Below the pieces are notes generated by a model. That model saw only the letters and a program-made list of their open reading frames with translations, was not told the DNA's origin and did no database searches. Of a stretch of 11,369 nt of DNA, positions 1 to 8,033 are shown piece by piece (positions within the stretch are counted from its first letter, which is position 1; every line of letters starts with the position of its first letter). The position numbers were made by a program, and so were the translations under genes. This DNA comes from Chloroflexota bacterium (GTDB taxonomy: Bacteria; Chloroflexota; Limnocylindria; Limnocylindrales; CSP1-4). Location: positions 1 through 11,369 of the forward strand of contig JAKAHL010000033.1 in NCBI GenBank assembly GCA_021815005.1, written 5' to 3'.

Positions 1-122
1 GAGAGAAGCCCGTGCCCGGGCGCTGCATCGGCGGCCGCCCGCCGCCTTGGCGGGGCACGCCGTGCCCGCTCTTGCCGAATGCCCCGCCCCGGGCGGGGCC
101 GTGGTCGTCGTTGCGCGGTCGG
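1..122. other. Gene-free flank downstream of cysS
   Basis: No coding sequence is supported here. The stretch is very GC-rich and follows the cysS stop on the minus strand. It contains one clear hairpin, listed separately at 81-99, and a weaker GC-rich inverted repeat around 31-47 (6-bp arms). Plus-strand reading frames through it run on into the antisense of cysS and have no ribosome-binding site or recognisable protein. Confidence 0.6.
81..99 (-). terminator. GC hairpin after cysS, possible terminator
   Basis: A perfect 8-bp inverted repeat (GCCCCGCC at 81-88, GGCGGGGC at 92-99) closes a 3-nt loop, about 24 nt past the cysS stop codon. It lies where the transcript of the PIN-TRAM/ispDF/cysS unit would end. 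No T-run follows on the minus strand (the next bases read ATTCGGC), so it is not a canonical intrinsic terminator. It may act as a 3' stabilising hairpin or a U-less terminator, as is common in very GC-rich genomes. Confidence 0.4.
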
Positions 123-1532
123 TCAGCCACCGGTTGTCACCACTCGCCGCCAGCGCTGTCCGTCGCGGGTGTCTTCCACCGCGATCCCGCGCGCGGCCAG
201 CTCGTCGCGCAGGCGGTCAGATTCGTTCCACTGTCGGGCCGCACGGGCAGCGACCCGCGCCTCGAGCAGGGACACAAGCTCGGGCCCCAGCTCGTCGGCC
301 GCCGGCGCCGCGATCCCGAGCACGGCGTCGAGCTCCCTCAGCAGGCCTGCCGCCCGTGCCGCGTCCGGCCTGGACACCGATCTGTCGGCCAGCCGCCGGT
401 TCAGTTCCCGGACGCCATCGAAGACGGCGGCCATGGCGGCCGAGATGTTGAGGTCGTCATCAAGGCCGGCCTCGAAGCCCGAGCGGATATCGGCAAGCAG
501 GGTCGGCAGGGTCGGGTCGTCGGGTCGATCCTCGCGGTACGCCGCCAGCGCGGCCAGGAGCGCGTCGAAGCGCTCCACTGCGGCCGCGGCAGCCGGCAGC
601 GACTCGTCCGTGTAGTTGAGCGGCGCCCGGTAGTGGACCGCCATCAGCGCGTAGCGCAGCGCTCTCGGCGAGGCACCGGCCGCCAGCAGGTCAGCCACCC
701 TTTCGATGTTGCCCCTGGACTTGGCCATCTTCTCGCCGCCTAGCCGCAGGTGCGCGCAGTGCATCCACGTCCGCACGAACGGCTGCCCGGTGGCGGCCTC
801 CGACTGGGCGAGCTCATCCTCGTGGTGCGGGAACACCAGGTCCACGCCCCCGGTGTGGATGTCGAACGACGGACCGAGGTGCGTCATGCTCATCGCGGAG
901 CACTCGATGTGCCAGCCCGGGCGGCCAGGGCCGATCGGCGTGTCCCACGACGGCTCACCGGGCTTGGGGCCCTTCCAGAGCGCGAAATCGCGGACGTCGT
1001 CCTTGCCGTACTCGTCGGACTCGACGCGCTCCCCGACGCGCATGGCCTCGGGGTCCAGGCGGGCCAGCCGGCCGTACGTCGGCCACGAGGCGATGCGGAA
1101 GAACCACGAGCCGTCGTCGGTCCGGTAGGCGTGGCCCCCGTCACGAAGGCGACCGACGAGGTCGGCGATCTGGGGAATGTGCTCTGTGGCGCGCGGCAGG
1201 ACGTCCGGGCGGCTCATGCCCAGCCCGGCGGCGTCGGCCAGGAAGCGCTGGGCATACCGGTCCGCCAGCTCGGCGGTGGTGATGCCCTCGGCCGCGGCGC
1301 CCCGGATGATCTTGTCATCGATGTCGGTCAGGTTCATGACCCACGTGACGCGCAGACCGCGATAGCGCAGGTAGCGGACCAGCAGGTCCGCGAACAGGAA
1401 CGACCGGAAGTTGCCGATATGCGCGGGGCCGTAGACCGTCGGCCCGCAGGAGTACACGCGGACGTGCCCGGGCTCGAGCGGCTCGAGCGGGCGGGTCTCG
1501 CCGGTGAGCGTGTCCTGGAGGCGGATGGTCAT
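123..1532 (-). CDS. cysS: Cysteinyl-tRNA synthetase
   Basis: Class I aminoacyl-tRNA synthetase that charges tRNA-Cys with cysteine in the cytoplasm, using ATP. The 469 residues match the usual bacterial length of about 460. The Rossmann catalytic core carries the HIGH-type motif as HIGN (residues 38-41) and the KMSKS motif as KMAKS (268-272). The zinc site that selects cysteine is complete: Cys29, Cys211, His236 and Glu240, spaced as in the E. coli enzyme (Cys28, Cys209, His234, Glu238). The helical anticodon-binding part follows from about residue 315, ending with the WNESDRLRDEL helix typical of the family. The ATG overlaps the ispDF stop as ATGA, and GAGGA lies 6 nt upstream (1539-1543), so translation is probably coupled to ispDF. 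It is the last gene of its unit. Identification is secure. Confidence 0.97.
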   Translation of the reverse strand: MTIRLQDTLTGETRPLEPLEPGHVRVYSCGPTVYGPAHIGNFRSFLFADLLVRYLRYRGLRVTWVMNLTDIDDKIIRGAAAEGITTAELADRYAQRFLADAAGLGMSRPDVLPRATEHIPQIADLVGRLRDGGHAYRTDDGSWFFRIASWPTYGRLARLDPEAMRVGERVESDEYGKDDVRDFALWKGPKPGEPSWDTPIGPGRPGWHIECSAMSMTHLGPSFDIHTGGVDLVFPHHEDELAQSEAATGQPFVRTWMHCAHLRLGGEKMAKSRGNIERVADLLAAGASPRALRYALMAVHYRAPLNYTDESLPAAAAAVERFDALLAALAAYREDRPDDPTLPTLLADIRSGFEAGLDDDLNISAAMAAVFDGVRELNRRLADRSVSRPDAARAAGLLRELDAVLGIAAPAADELGPELVSLLEARVAARAARQWNESDRLRDELAARGIAVEDTRDGQRWRRVVTTGG

Positions 1533-2716
1533 GCGATGTCCTCGAGTGTGCCCACGGCGCGGGCGGAGATCGACCGGCCTGCGCCCTCGTCGCCGGCGAG
1601 ATTGCCCGTGGATGCCTTCACGTTGACGGCGGCCTCGGGAAGTCCCAGCAGGCCGGCGATGGCGGCGCGCATCTCGTCCAGGCGGCGGCCGAGCCGCGGG
1701 CGCGCCCCGATGATGACGAGATCGGCCGAGGCTGGCCGCAGGCCGACGCCCGCCAGCGCCGCGACCGCCTCCCGTAGCAACACCTCGCTCGCGATGCCTC
1801 GGGGCGTGCGCGCGTCTGACGGGAACAGCCGCCCCAGATCGCCAAGCCCGCCCGCACCGAGGAGCGCGTCGGCCAGGGCATGCAGCGCCACGTCACCATC
1901 CGAGTGGCCGGCCAGGCGCGGGGCGCCCGCGATCTCCACCCCGCCGAGGCGCAGGCCGTCACCTGGCCCGAAGGGATGGCTGTCGTGGCCGAACCCGACG
2001 CGCGGCCGCGCCGGGGCGAGCGCCGCCTGAACGCGGCGCAGGTCGTCGGGCAGGGTCACCTTGAGGTTCGTGGGTTCGCCGGGGATCGCATGCACGCGAA
2101 TGGTACAGGCCTCGAGCAGGCTGGCCTCATCGGTGAACTGGCGCTCGCCATCGGCGGGGAATCGGGCCCACGCCTCGAGCAGAAGGTGCCGGCGCGCCCC
2201 TTGCGGCGTCTGCGCCGCCGCCAGCGCCGAGCGCTCGACCGTCTCGAGCACGAGCCCGGCGCCGACACGCTTCACGGTCTCGACGATCGGCACCACGGGG
2301 ATGGCGGCACCAAATTCGTCCGCCGCCTCTGCCACCGCCGACACGAGGGCCGACGACACGAGGGGACGGGCACCGTCATGGACGAGGACCGGGCGGCGAC
2401 CCCCTCCCGGGTCGAGACGGACCAGCTCGAGCACGCCGTTCGCCACCGACGCCTGGCGCGTGGCGCCCCCGGCCACGACGGACGCCACGCGCGACGGCAG
2501 CCAGGCCGCCTCGCGCAGCCCGGCCACGCGGTCGGGCGCGACGACCACCACGATGCGCTCCACCGCGACCGACGTGGCGACGGCCTCAATCGTCCAGGCC
2601 AGCAGCGGGCGGCCGCCGACCAGCGCGAAGGCCTTGTCCACGCCCCGCATCCGGGTCGACGTGCCCGCCGCAACCACCACGGCATCGGCCGCCGGACGCC
2701 CCGTCCCGCTCTCCAC
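1529..2716 (-). CDS. ispDF: Bifunctional IspD-IspF (MEP cytidylyltransferase / cyclodiphosphate synthase)
   Basis: Fusion of two enzymes of the non-mevalonate isoprenoid pathway, 395 residues. Residues about 10-232 are IspD (MEP + CTP to CDP-ME): nucleotide loop AAGTSTRM (16-23) with Lys28, HDGARPLV (113-120), AQTPQG (168-173), FTDEASL (194-200) and the NLKV lysine (219). Residues about 238-395 are IspF (CDP-MEP to the cyclic diphosphate MEcPP). They carry metal ligands Asp245, His247 and His279, with the same 2- and 34-residue spacing as E. coli Asp8/His10/His42, plus HSDGD (271-275) and NVKAST (365-370). The linker is only about 6 residues. IspE, which acts between the two steps, is not in the window. 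The start is GTG at 2716, two bases after the TAG of the PIN-TRAM gene and without a good Shine-Dalgarno, which suggests translational coupling. Both active sites look intact. Confidence 0.95.
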   Translation of the reverse strand: MESGTGRPAADAVVVAAGTSTRMRGVDKAFALVGGRPLLAWTIEAVATSVAVERIVVVVAPDRVAGLREAAWLPSRVASVVAGGATRQASVANGVLELVRLDPGGGRRPVLVHDGARPLVSSALVSAVAEAADEFGAAIPVVPIVETVKRVGAGLVLETVERSALAAAQTPQGARRHLLLEAWARFPADGERQFTDEASLLEACTIRVHAIPGEPTNLKVTLPDDLRRVQAALAPARPRVGFGHDSHPFGPGDGLRLGGVEIAGAPRLAGHSDGDVALHALADALLGAGGLGDLGRLFPSDARTPRGIASEVLLREAVAALAGVGLRPASADLVIIGARPRLGRRLDEMRAAIAGLLGLPEAAVNVKASTGNLAGDEGAGRSISARAVGTLEDIA

Positions 2717-2718
2717 GG

Positions 2719-3771
2719 CTACGGGAGATGCGGCTGGGCGAAGATCATCCGCCCGGCGACGGTCTGGAGGACGCGGGTGACGGTCACGTCCAGGTCGGCG
2801 TCCTTGAGTCGCGCGCCGCCCTCGACCACCACCATCGTCCCGTCGTCGAGGAAGCCGACGCCCTGCCCCGCCTCCTTGCCCTCCTGGATCACGCGGACAC
2901 GGAGCTCCTCACCGGGAAGCACGGCCGGCTTGACGGCGTTCGCGAGCGAGTTGATGTTCATCACCCGGACGCCCTGCAGCTCGGCCACCCGGTTGAGGTT
3001 GTAGTCGTTGGTGAGGACCACCCGGCTGCGCCGCTTGGCGAGCTCCACCAGGCGGGCGTCCACCTCGGTGATGCCGGGGGTGTCCTCCACCACGATTTCC
3101 ACTGGGGTGCGCGCCTCGCGCTGCATCCGTGCCAGGATCTCCAGGCCGCGTCGGCCCCGGTTGCGGCGCAGCGTGTCGGAGCTGTCCGCGATGTGCTGGA
3201 GCTCCTCGAGCACGAACTGCGGCACGACCAGCGTTCCGTAGACGAAGCCCGACTCCACGATCTCGGCGATCCGCCCGTCGATGAGCACGCTGGTGTCCAC
3301 GACGATCCGCGGCTCGCCCTCCGCGTCCGCGACATCCGAGCGCGGCGGACGGATGAGCCCGGCGCCCTTGGCGGCCGCGATGAGATCGTCCCGCTTGGCG
3401 ACCGTCAGGCCCATCATGCCCAGGCCCATGAACAGGCTGATCCCGAGCGGCAGCCAGGTCCCGACCGGGCCTGCGATCTGGGCGAGCGGGAGGCTGAGCA
3501 GCAGGCCCAGCAGCAGGCCGATGAACAGGCCGAGGATCCCGGTGACGAACTCCGCCGTCGAGAGCTCCTGCACGTGGGCGACCAGCCAGCCCGCCGGCAC
3601 GATCGTGAGGTACGGCAGGATGCCGAACCCGACCACCAGCCAGGAGATGGTCCAGGCGGCCACGATGAAGCCCCCGTACGCGGAGCGCTGGAGCTCGGGC
3701 TCGCCCGCCACGAGGACGAGCCCGATCAGGGCCCCAAGCGCTGCGCCGAGGACGCGAATGGTGCGGATCAC
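2719..3771 (-). CDS. YacL-like membrane protein with PIN and TRAM domains
   Basis: Predicted membrane-anchored RNase-like protein of the Bacillus YacL type; the cellular role of this family is poorly known. About four hydrophobic segments fill residues 7-22, 33-62, 75-97 and 103-122. A PIN nuclease domain follows at about 155-275 with all four expected acidic residues: Asp159 (VVDTSVLID), Glu190 (LEEL), Asp238 (EVDARL) and Asp256 (LTNDYNLN). A TRAM domain, usually RNA-binding, occupies about 284-345. I chose GTG at 3771 (350 aa) because TGAGG (3777-3781) lies 5 nt upstream. A longer frame begins at TTG 3816, but its extra residues are a basic, low-quality extension with no ribosome-binding site. 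It has its own promoter-like box at 3824-3832 and is followed by ispDF after 2 nt. The family is clear; the substrate is unknown. Confidence 0.9.
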   Translation of the reverse strand: MIRTIRVLGAALGALIGLVLVAGEPELQRSAYGGFIVAAWTISWLVVGFGILPYLTIVPAGWLVAHVQELSTAEFVTGILGLFIGLLLGLLLSLPLAQIAGPVGTWLPLGISLFMGLGMMGLTVAKRDDLIAAAKGAGLIRPPRSDVADAEGEPRIVVDTSVLIDGRIAEIVESGFVYGTLVVPQFVLEELQHIADSSDTLRRNRGRRGLEILARMQREARTPVEIVVEDTPGITEVDARLVELAKRRSRVVLTNDYNLNRVAELQGVRVMNINSLANAVKPAVLPGEELRVRVIQEGKEAGQGVGFLDDGTMVVVEGGARLKDADLDVTVTRVLQTVAGRMIFAQPHLP

Positions 3772-3776
3772 GCCAA

Positions 3777-3781
3777 CCTCA
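3777..3781 (-). promoter_or_regulatory. Shine-Dalgarno deciding the PIN-TRAM start
   Basis: The minus strand reads TGAGG, 5 nt before GTG at 3771. This supports the shorter start over the upstream TTG at 3816. Confidence 0.6.
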
Positions 3782-3823
3782 GACCGGTGCCGACGCCGAC
3801 TCGGATCGGGCGGCAAGGGGGCG

Positions 3824-3832
3824 AGCCTAGCA
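3824..3832 (-). promoter_or_regulatory. Extended -10 promoter for the PIN-TRAM/ispDF/cysS unit
   Basis: The minus strand reads TGCTAGGCT, an extended -10 (TGn plus hexamer TAGGCT at 3824-3829) in the 117-nt gap after radA. No good -35 is visible at 17-18 nt spacing, as expected for an extended -10 promoter. Transcription would begin near 3817, giving a leader of about 46 nt before GTG 3771. Very similar boxes precede clpC and rpsA. Confidence 0.5.
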
Positions 3833-3853
3833 CGCCGGCCTTCGGGGGCGCAC

Positions 3854-3878
3854 CTGGCCGAGGCGTTCCTCCGGCCAG
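3854..3878 (-). terminator. Hairpin after radA, possible terminator
   Basis: Inverted repeat with arms CTGGCCGAGG (3854-3863) and CCTCCGGCCAG (3868-3878). It forms 10 pairs with a one-base bulge and a CGTT loop, starting about 10 nt after the radA stop and ending upstream of the PIN-TRAM promoter. There is no T-run. Its position between a stop codon and a promoter suggests it separates the clpC-radA transcript from the next unit. Confidence 0.4.
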
Positions 3879-3888
3879 CGGGTGGCCG

Positions 3889-5295
3889 TCAGCGGCCGCG
3901 GGCGCCAGCTCCCGGCGCCTCCCAGACCGCCGCTCGGATCGCCTCCGCGAGCGAGCCCACCGCCACCACGTCAAGGCCCTCGACCCGCGTCAAGGCCCGG
4001 CCTGCGGCTCTGGGCACAACCGCACGCGTGAAGCCCAGCCGAACGGACTCTCGCAGCCGCCGCTCAAGCCCGCTGACCGCGCGCAGCTCGCCCAGCAGGC
4101 CAACCTCGCCGATGGCCACGGTTCCGGCGACCACGGGCTGATCGCGGAACGAAGAGGCAAGCGCCAGCGCCAGCGGGAGGTCCAGGCCGGGTTCGTCCAC
4201 TGAGAGACCGCCGGCCAGATTGGCGTACACGTCGTGGCCGGCCAGGCCGATGCCCGCGCGACGGCCGAGCACGGCCACCAGGAGCGCCAGGCGGTTGGGG
4301 TCAACCCCCGAGGCCGTCCGCCTTGGCGCGGGGGCGCCGGTCGGGGCCACAAGGGCCTGCACCTCCACCAGGATCGGCCGTGTCCCCTCGAGCACGGGGG
4401 CGGGAACCGACCCGGGCGCCGGGCCGTCGTGCTCGCCAAGGAATGCCCGAGCCGGGTCGGGCACCTCCACGAGGCCGCGCTCCCCCATCTCGAACACGCC
4501 CACCTCCTCGGTGGAGCCGAAGCGGTTCTTCGCGGCGCGGAGGAGCCGCAGGGCGCCGCTCCGGTCGCCCTCGACGCTCAGGACGACATCGACCAGGTGC
4601 TCCAGCGTCTTGGGCCCCGCCAGCGTGCCGTCCTTGGTCACGTGCCCCACTAGGATCACCGGGACACCGTCGCCCTTGGCGAGCTCCATCATTCGGAGCG
4701 CCACCTCGCGGACCTGCCCGACGCTGCCCGGCGCTCCGTCGAGCTCCTCGGAGCCGACGGTCTGGACCGAGTCCACGACCAGCAGGCCGGGTCGCTCGGC
4801 GCGGGCGAGCTCGAGGATCCGTCCCAGGCCGGTCTCGGCCGCGACGCGGATCGCGTCGCCCGCGCGACCGCTCGCGAGGCCAAGCCTGCGGGCGCGCAGC
4901 TGCACCTGCCCGGGTGACTCCTCGCCCGTGGCGTAGAGCACCGAGGTCCGCGCGGCGAGGCCGGCCGCGGCCTGGAGCAGCAGGGTGGACTTGCCGATGC
5001 CGGGCTCGCCGCCGAGCAGCACGACCGAGCCCGCGACGAGGCCCCCGCCCAGCACGCGGTCCAGCTCACCGATCCCCACCGGCGTGCGGATCGCGTCGGC
5101 GTCGGCCGCCTGCGAGAGGGGAACTGGTGCGCTGGTCCCGGCCGGGGGCGCCGCCTGGCGGCGCGACCGCGGCGTCTCGCGAACGACCGTCTCGACGAGG
5201 GAGTTCCACGCTCCGCAGGCGCGGCACTGGCCCTCCCAGCGCAGGACGGACGCGCCGCAGGACTGGCAGACGTACCGGCTCTGGGCGTGGGGCAC
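3889..5295 (-). CDS. radA: DNA repair protein RadA (Sms)
   Basis: RecA-like ATPase that helps process recombination intermediates and extend D-loops during DNA repair. 468 residues, close to the usual 450-460. The N-terminal C4 zinc finger is complete (Cys10, Cys13, Cys24, Cys27). The RecA-like core has Walker A GEPGIGKST (96-104), Walker B LLVVDS (171-176) and the RadA-specific KNRFG motif (256-260), all intact. A Lon-protease-like domain without protease function occupies about 300-455. The start is GTG at 5295, which places the zinc finger at the expected distance from the N terminus; no clear Shine-Dalgarno precedes it. It lies 19 nt after the clpC stop in the same direction, so the two genes are probably co-transcribed, as in Bacillus. 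disA, which follows radA in Bacillus, is missing here. Identification is secure. Confidence 0.97.
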   Translation of the reverse strand: MPHAQSRYVCQSCGASVLRWEGQCRACGAWNSLVETVVRETPRSRRQAAPPAGTSAPVPLSQAADADAIRTPVGIGELDRVLGGGLVAGSVVLLGGEPGIGKSTLLLQAAAGLAARTSVLYATGEESPGQVQLRARRLGLASGRAGDAIRVAAETGLGRILELARAERPGLLVVDSVQTVGSEELDGAPGSVGQVREVALRMMELAKGDGVPVILVGHVTKDGTLAGPKTLEHLVDVVLSVEGDRSGALRLLRAAKNRFGSTEEVGVFEMGERGLVEVPDPARAFLGEHDGPAPGSVPAPVLEGTRPILVEVQALVAPTGAPAPRRTASGVDPNRLALLVAVLGRRAGIGLAGHDVYANLAGGLSVDEPGLDLPLALALASSFRDQPVVAGTVAIGEVGLLGELRAVSGLERRLRESVRLGFTRAVVPRAAGRALTRVEGLDVVAVGSLAEAIRAAVWEAPGAGARGR

Positions 5296-5314
5296 CGTGG
5301 CGGGCCGCGCGCCG

Positions 5315-7789
5315 TCAGGCTTCGACGGGCGTCTTCGCCTCGATCGCCGCGATCACGAGGCCCTTGGCGTCGGGGTCGAGGTCCACCGAGATCGTGTCGC
5401 CCTGGCGGTACCGCCCCAGCAGCAGGTGCTCGGCCAGCGGGTCCTCGATCAGGTTCTGGATCGTCCGGCGCAGCGGGCGCGCCCCGTATGCCTGGTCGTA
5501 GCCGAGCTTGATCACGTGCTCCTTGGCGGCTTGGGTGACCTCGAGGAACATGCCCTGCGCCTTGAGCTGGTCGCGAACGCGCTGGAGCATGAGGTCTACG
5601 ATCCGGCCGATCTCCTCCACCGTGAGGCTCCGGAACACGACCGTCGCGTCGATCCGGTTGAGGAACTCCGGGCGGAAGTTCTGCTTGAGCTCCGCCTGGA
5701 CCTTCTCCTTCATCAGCTCGTAGCTGGCGGCCTCACGCGCCTCGGCGGTCTCGCCCATGGCGCGGAACCCGAGCGACGAGTTGGTCTGGATCTTCGCGGC
5801 CCCGAGGTTCGAGGTCATGATGATGATCGTGTTGCGGAAGTCCACGCGACGTCCCTTGGCGTCGGACAGGTGTCCGTCCTCGAGGATCTGGAGGAGGATG
5901 TTGAACACCTCGGCGTGGGCCTTCTCGATCTCGTCGAGCAGGATCACCGCGTAGCTCTTGCGGCGGACGGCCTCCGTCAACTGGCCGCCCTCGTCAAACC
6001 CGACGTAGCCTGGCGGCGCCCCGACCAGCCGGCTCACGTTGTGGCGCTCCATGAACTCGCTCATGTCGATCTTGATGAGCGTGTCCTCGGAACCGAACAT
6101 GAACTCCGCCAGGGCCTTGGCGAGCTCGGTCTTGCCGACGCCCGTTGGGCCCAGGAAGACGAACGAGCCGATGGGGCGCTTGGGGTCCTTGAGGCCGGCG
6201 CGAGCACGGCGGACGGCACGCGAGACGGTCTCGATCGCCTCCTCCTGGCCGATGAGGCGGTGATGGAGCACCTCCTCCATCTTGAGCAGGCGCTCCGATT
6301 CCTCCTGCGCGATCCGCGTGACCGGGATCCCGGTCCACATCGCCACGACCTGGGCGATCTCCTCGTCGTCCACCTTGGGCGGCTCGCCCGACTGGGTCTG
6401 CTGCCAGTCCGCCCGGAGCCGTTCCACCGACTCCCGGCTGGTGGCCTCCTGCTCCCGCAGCATCGCCGCCCGCTCGTACTCCTGGGCGGAGATGGCCGCG
6501 TCCTTCTCCTTGCTCAGCCGATCCAGCTCCTTCTGCGCCGCGCGGAGCTCCGGCGGCTGGGAGGAGTGGCGCAGTCGGACCCGGCTCGACGCCTCGTCAA
6601 TCAGGTCGATCGCCTTGTCCGGCAGGTGGCGGTCCGTGATGTACCGGATCGAGAGGTCCGCGGCGGCGCGGACGGCCTCGTCGGTGATGGTGACCTTGTG
6701 GTGCTGCTCGTACCGATCGCGGATCCCGATGAGGATCTCGATCGTCTGCTCGAGCGTGGGCTCCTCCACCATGACCGGCTGGAAGCGCCGCTCGAGTGCC
6801 GCGTCCTTCTCGATGTACTTGCGGTACTCGTCGAGGGTCGTGGCGCCGATGCACTGGAGCTCGCCGCGAGACAGCGGAGGCTTGAGGATGTTCGCGGCGT
6901 CGATCGCCCCCTCGGCCGCGCCTGCCCCGACGAGCGTGTGGAGCTCATCGATGAACAGGATCGCGTCGTTCGTGTTGCGCAACTCCTCGATGATCTTCTT
7001 GAGCCGCTCCTCGAACTCGCCGCGGTACTTGGTGCCGGCGACCAGCGAGCCGATGTCGAGCGTCAGGACGCGCTTGTTGAGGAGGATGTCCGGCACGTCG
7101 CCCGACACGATCCGGTGGGCCAGGCCCTCCGCGATGGCGGTCTTGCCGACGCCCGGCTCGCCAATCAGGGCGGGATTGTTCTTGGTCTTGCGGCCGAGAA
7201 TCTGGATGACCCGCTCGATCTCCTTCTCGCGCCCGATGACGGGGTCCAGCTTGTCGGCCCGGGCGGCCTCAGTGAGGTTGATGCCGAGCGCGTCCACCGT
7301 CGGGGTCTTGCTGGCCCGCTTGGTCTCCTGCGCCGGGCTCGCGGACGAGCTCTGCGAGAGGACGCGGATCACCTCGTGGCGCACCTTGTCGAGGTTGACG
7401 CCCAGACTCTCGAGCACCCCCGCGGCGATACCCTCGCCCTCGCGGACCAGGCCCAGCAGCAGGTGCTCGGTGCCGATGTAGTTGTGCCCCAGACGCCGGG
7501 CCTCGTCGATAGCCAGCTCGATGACGCGCTTGGCGCGCGGCGTGAGGCCGACCTCGCCCACCACCGGCCGGTCGCCCCGCCCGATGATGAACTCCACGGC
7601 GGTCCGCACCTTGGGCAGCTCGACGTTCATGTTCTCGAGCACCCGGGCAGCCACCCCCTCGCCCTCACGGACGAGGCCGAGCAGCAGGTGCTCAGTGCCG
7701 ATGTAGTTGTGGTTGAAGCGCTGCGCCTCGTCCTGCGCCAACGTCAGGACCTTGCGCGCGCGGTCGGTGAACTTGTCGAAGCGGTCCAT
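5315..7789 (-). CDS. clpC: ATP-dependent Clp protease ATP-binding subunit ClpC
   Basis: HSP100 AAA+ unfoldase that feeds proteins to the ClpP peptidase. 824 residues, typical of ClpC. The N domain (1-145) holds two repeats 75 residues apart that share an identical 19-residue stretch starting [10 protein letters not shown] (27-45 and 102-120). NBD1 has Walker A GEPGVGKT (210-217), Walker B ILFIDE (277-282) and an Arg pair at 334-335. The short ClpC-type middle domain, with an UVR-like [10 protein letters not shown], spans about 413-460. NBD2 has GPTGVGKT (547-554), VILLDE (615-620) and GARPL (769-773). SSLGF (671-675) sits where ClpC carries its ClpP-docking loop. The ATG at 7789 has AAGG 8 nt upstream (7798-7801). 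No ctsR or mcsAB precedes it; rpsA does. clpP is not in the window. Confidence 0.97.
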   Translation of the reverse strand: MDRFDKFTDRARKVLTLAQDEAQRFNHNYIGTEHLLLGLVREGEGVAARVLENMNVELPKVRTAVEFIIGRGDRPVVGEVGLTPRAKRVIELAIDEARRLGHNYIGTEHLLLGLVREGEGIAAGVLESLGVNLDKVRHEVIRVLSQSSSASPAQETKRASKTPTVDALGINLTEAARADKLDPVIGREKEIERVIQILGRKTKNNPALIGEPGVGKTAIAEGLAHRIVSGDVPDILLNKRVLTLDIGSLVAGTKYRGEFEERLKKIIEELRNTNDAILFIDELHTLVGAGAAEGAIDAANILKPPLSRGELQCIGATTLDEYRKYIEKDAALERRFQPVMVEEPTLEQTIEILIGIRDRYEQHHKVTITDEAVRAAADLSIRYITDRHLPDKAIDLIDEASSRVRLRHSSQPPELRAAQKELDRLSKEKDAAISAQEYERAAMLREQEATSRESVERLRADWQQTQSGEPPKVDDEEIAQVVAMWTGIPVTRIAQEESERLLKMEEVLHHRLIGQEEAIETVSRAVRRARAGLKDPKRPIGSFVFLGPTGVGKTELAKALAEFMFGSEDTLIKIDMSEFMERHNVSRLVGAPPGYVGFDEGGQLTEAVRRKSYAVILLDEIEKAHAEVFNILLQILEDGHLSDAKGRRVDFRNTIIIMTSNLGAAKIQTNSSLGFRAMGETAEAREAASYELMKEKVQAELKQNFRPEFLNRIDATVVFRSLTVEEIGRIVDLMLQRVRDQLKAQGMFLEVTQAAKEHVIKLGYDQAYGARPLRRTIQNLIEDPLAEHLLLGRYRQGDTISVDLDPDAKGLVIAAIEAKTPVEA

Positions 7790-7840
7790 GCGCGGTGCCT
7801 TGCTCTAGCGTCGGTCGCGGGGGACGCCGACCTGCGAGCC

Positions 7841-7849
7841 ATCCTAGCA
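7841..7849 (-). promoter_or_regulatory. Extended -10 promoter for clpC-radA
   Basis: The minus strand reads TGCTAGGAT (TGn plus TAGGAT at 7841-7846). The predicted start near 7834 would give a leader of about 45 nt before the clpC ATG, nearly the same length as for the PIN-TRAM gene. No convincing -35 is present. I see no CIRCE or CtsR-like inverted repeat between this box and clpC. Confidence 0.5.
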
Positions 7850-7968
7850 CCCCCGCCCCGGCATGGCGCCGAAGGGCCTGGCGCCGCCGCAGCGCCTCCT
7901 CCCAACCCGGTCGGCCGCGGCACGCGCCTGCGAGCGCCGGGACAGCGCCGCGGCCGCGGCGGAATCGA

Positions 7969-7995
7969 ACGACCCGCCGGGAACCGGCGGGTCGT
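7969..7995 (-). terminator. Strong 12-bp hairpin downstream of rpsA
   Basis: Perfect 12-bp inverted repeat: ACGACCCGCCGG at 7969-7980 and CCGGCGGGTCGT at 7984-7995, with a 3-nt loop. It lies about 39 nt past the rpsA stop. On the minus strand it is followed by TCGATTCC, a weak pyrimidine-rich tail. It is the best terminator candidate in the window and would separate rpsA from clpC. Confidence 0.6.
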
Positions 7996-8007
7996 AGGCG
8001 GAACGGT

Positions 8008-8029
8008 GGGTCAGCCCAACAACTGACCC
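8008..8029 (-). terminator. First hairpin after the rpsA stop
   Basis: Perfect 7-bp inverted repeat (GGGTCAG at 8008-8014, CTGACCC at 8023-8029) with an 8-nt loop, 4 nt past the rpsA stop. It is the first of two tandem hairpins; the second is at 7969-7995. It may assist termination or protect the 3' end. Confidence 0.4.
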
Positions 8030-8033
8030 GGGC

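Noticed and set aside
750..4203. Long plus-strand frames antisense to cysS, ispDF, the PIN-TRAM gene and the radA end
   Set aside because: Compositional shadows of four well-identified minus-strand genes; none has motifs or start signals.
7441..7720. Near-identical DNA blocks about 225 bp apart inside clpC
   Set aside because: They encode the two homologous repeats of the ClpC N domain, which is normal for the family, not a mobile or regulatory repeat.
7947..7960. Perfect 14-bp GC palindrome (GCCGCGGCCGCGGC)
   Set aside because: Such palindromes arise often in GC-rich DNA. It has no repeat partner or clear position relative to a promoter, so I do not call it an operator.
4985..8026. A 1013-codon open frame on the plus strand, antisense to clpC and the radA start
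   Set aside because: It is the mirror of clpC in a very GC-rich genome, where stop codons are rare on the opposite strand. The translation is Leu/Arg/Asp-rich with no recognisable domain, there is no ribosome-binding site, and it runs through the clpC promoter and rpsA hairpins.
7955..8030. tRNA-like 3' half on the minus strand (TTCGATTCC preceded by a GC stem)
   Set aside because: The T-stem has a mismatch, the acceptor arm does not pair and there is no D or anticodon arm in place. The sequence is better explained by the 12-bp hairpin.
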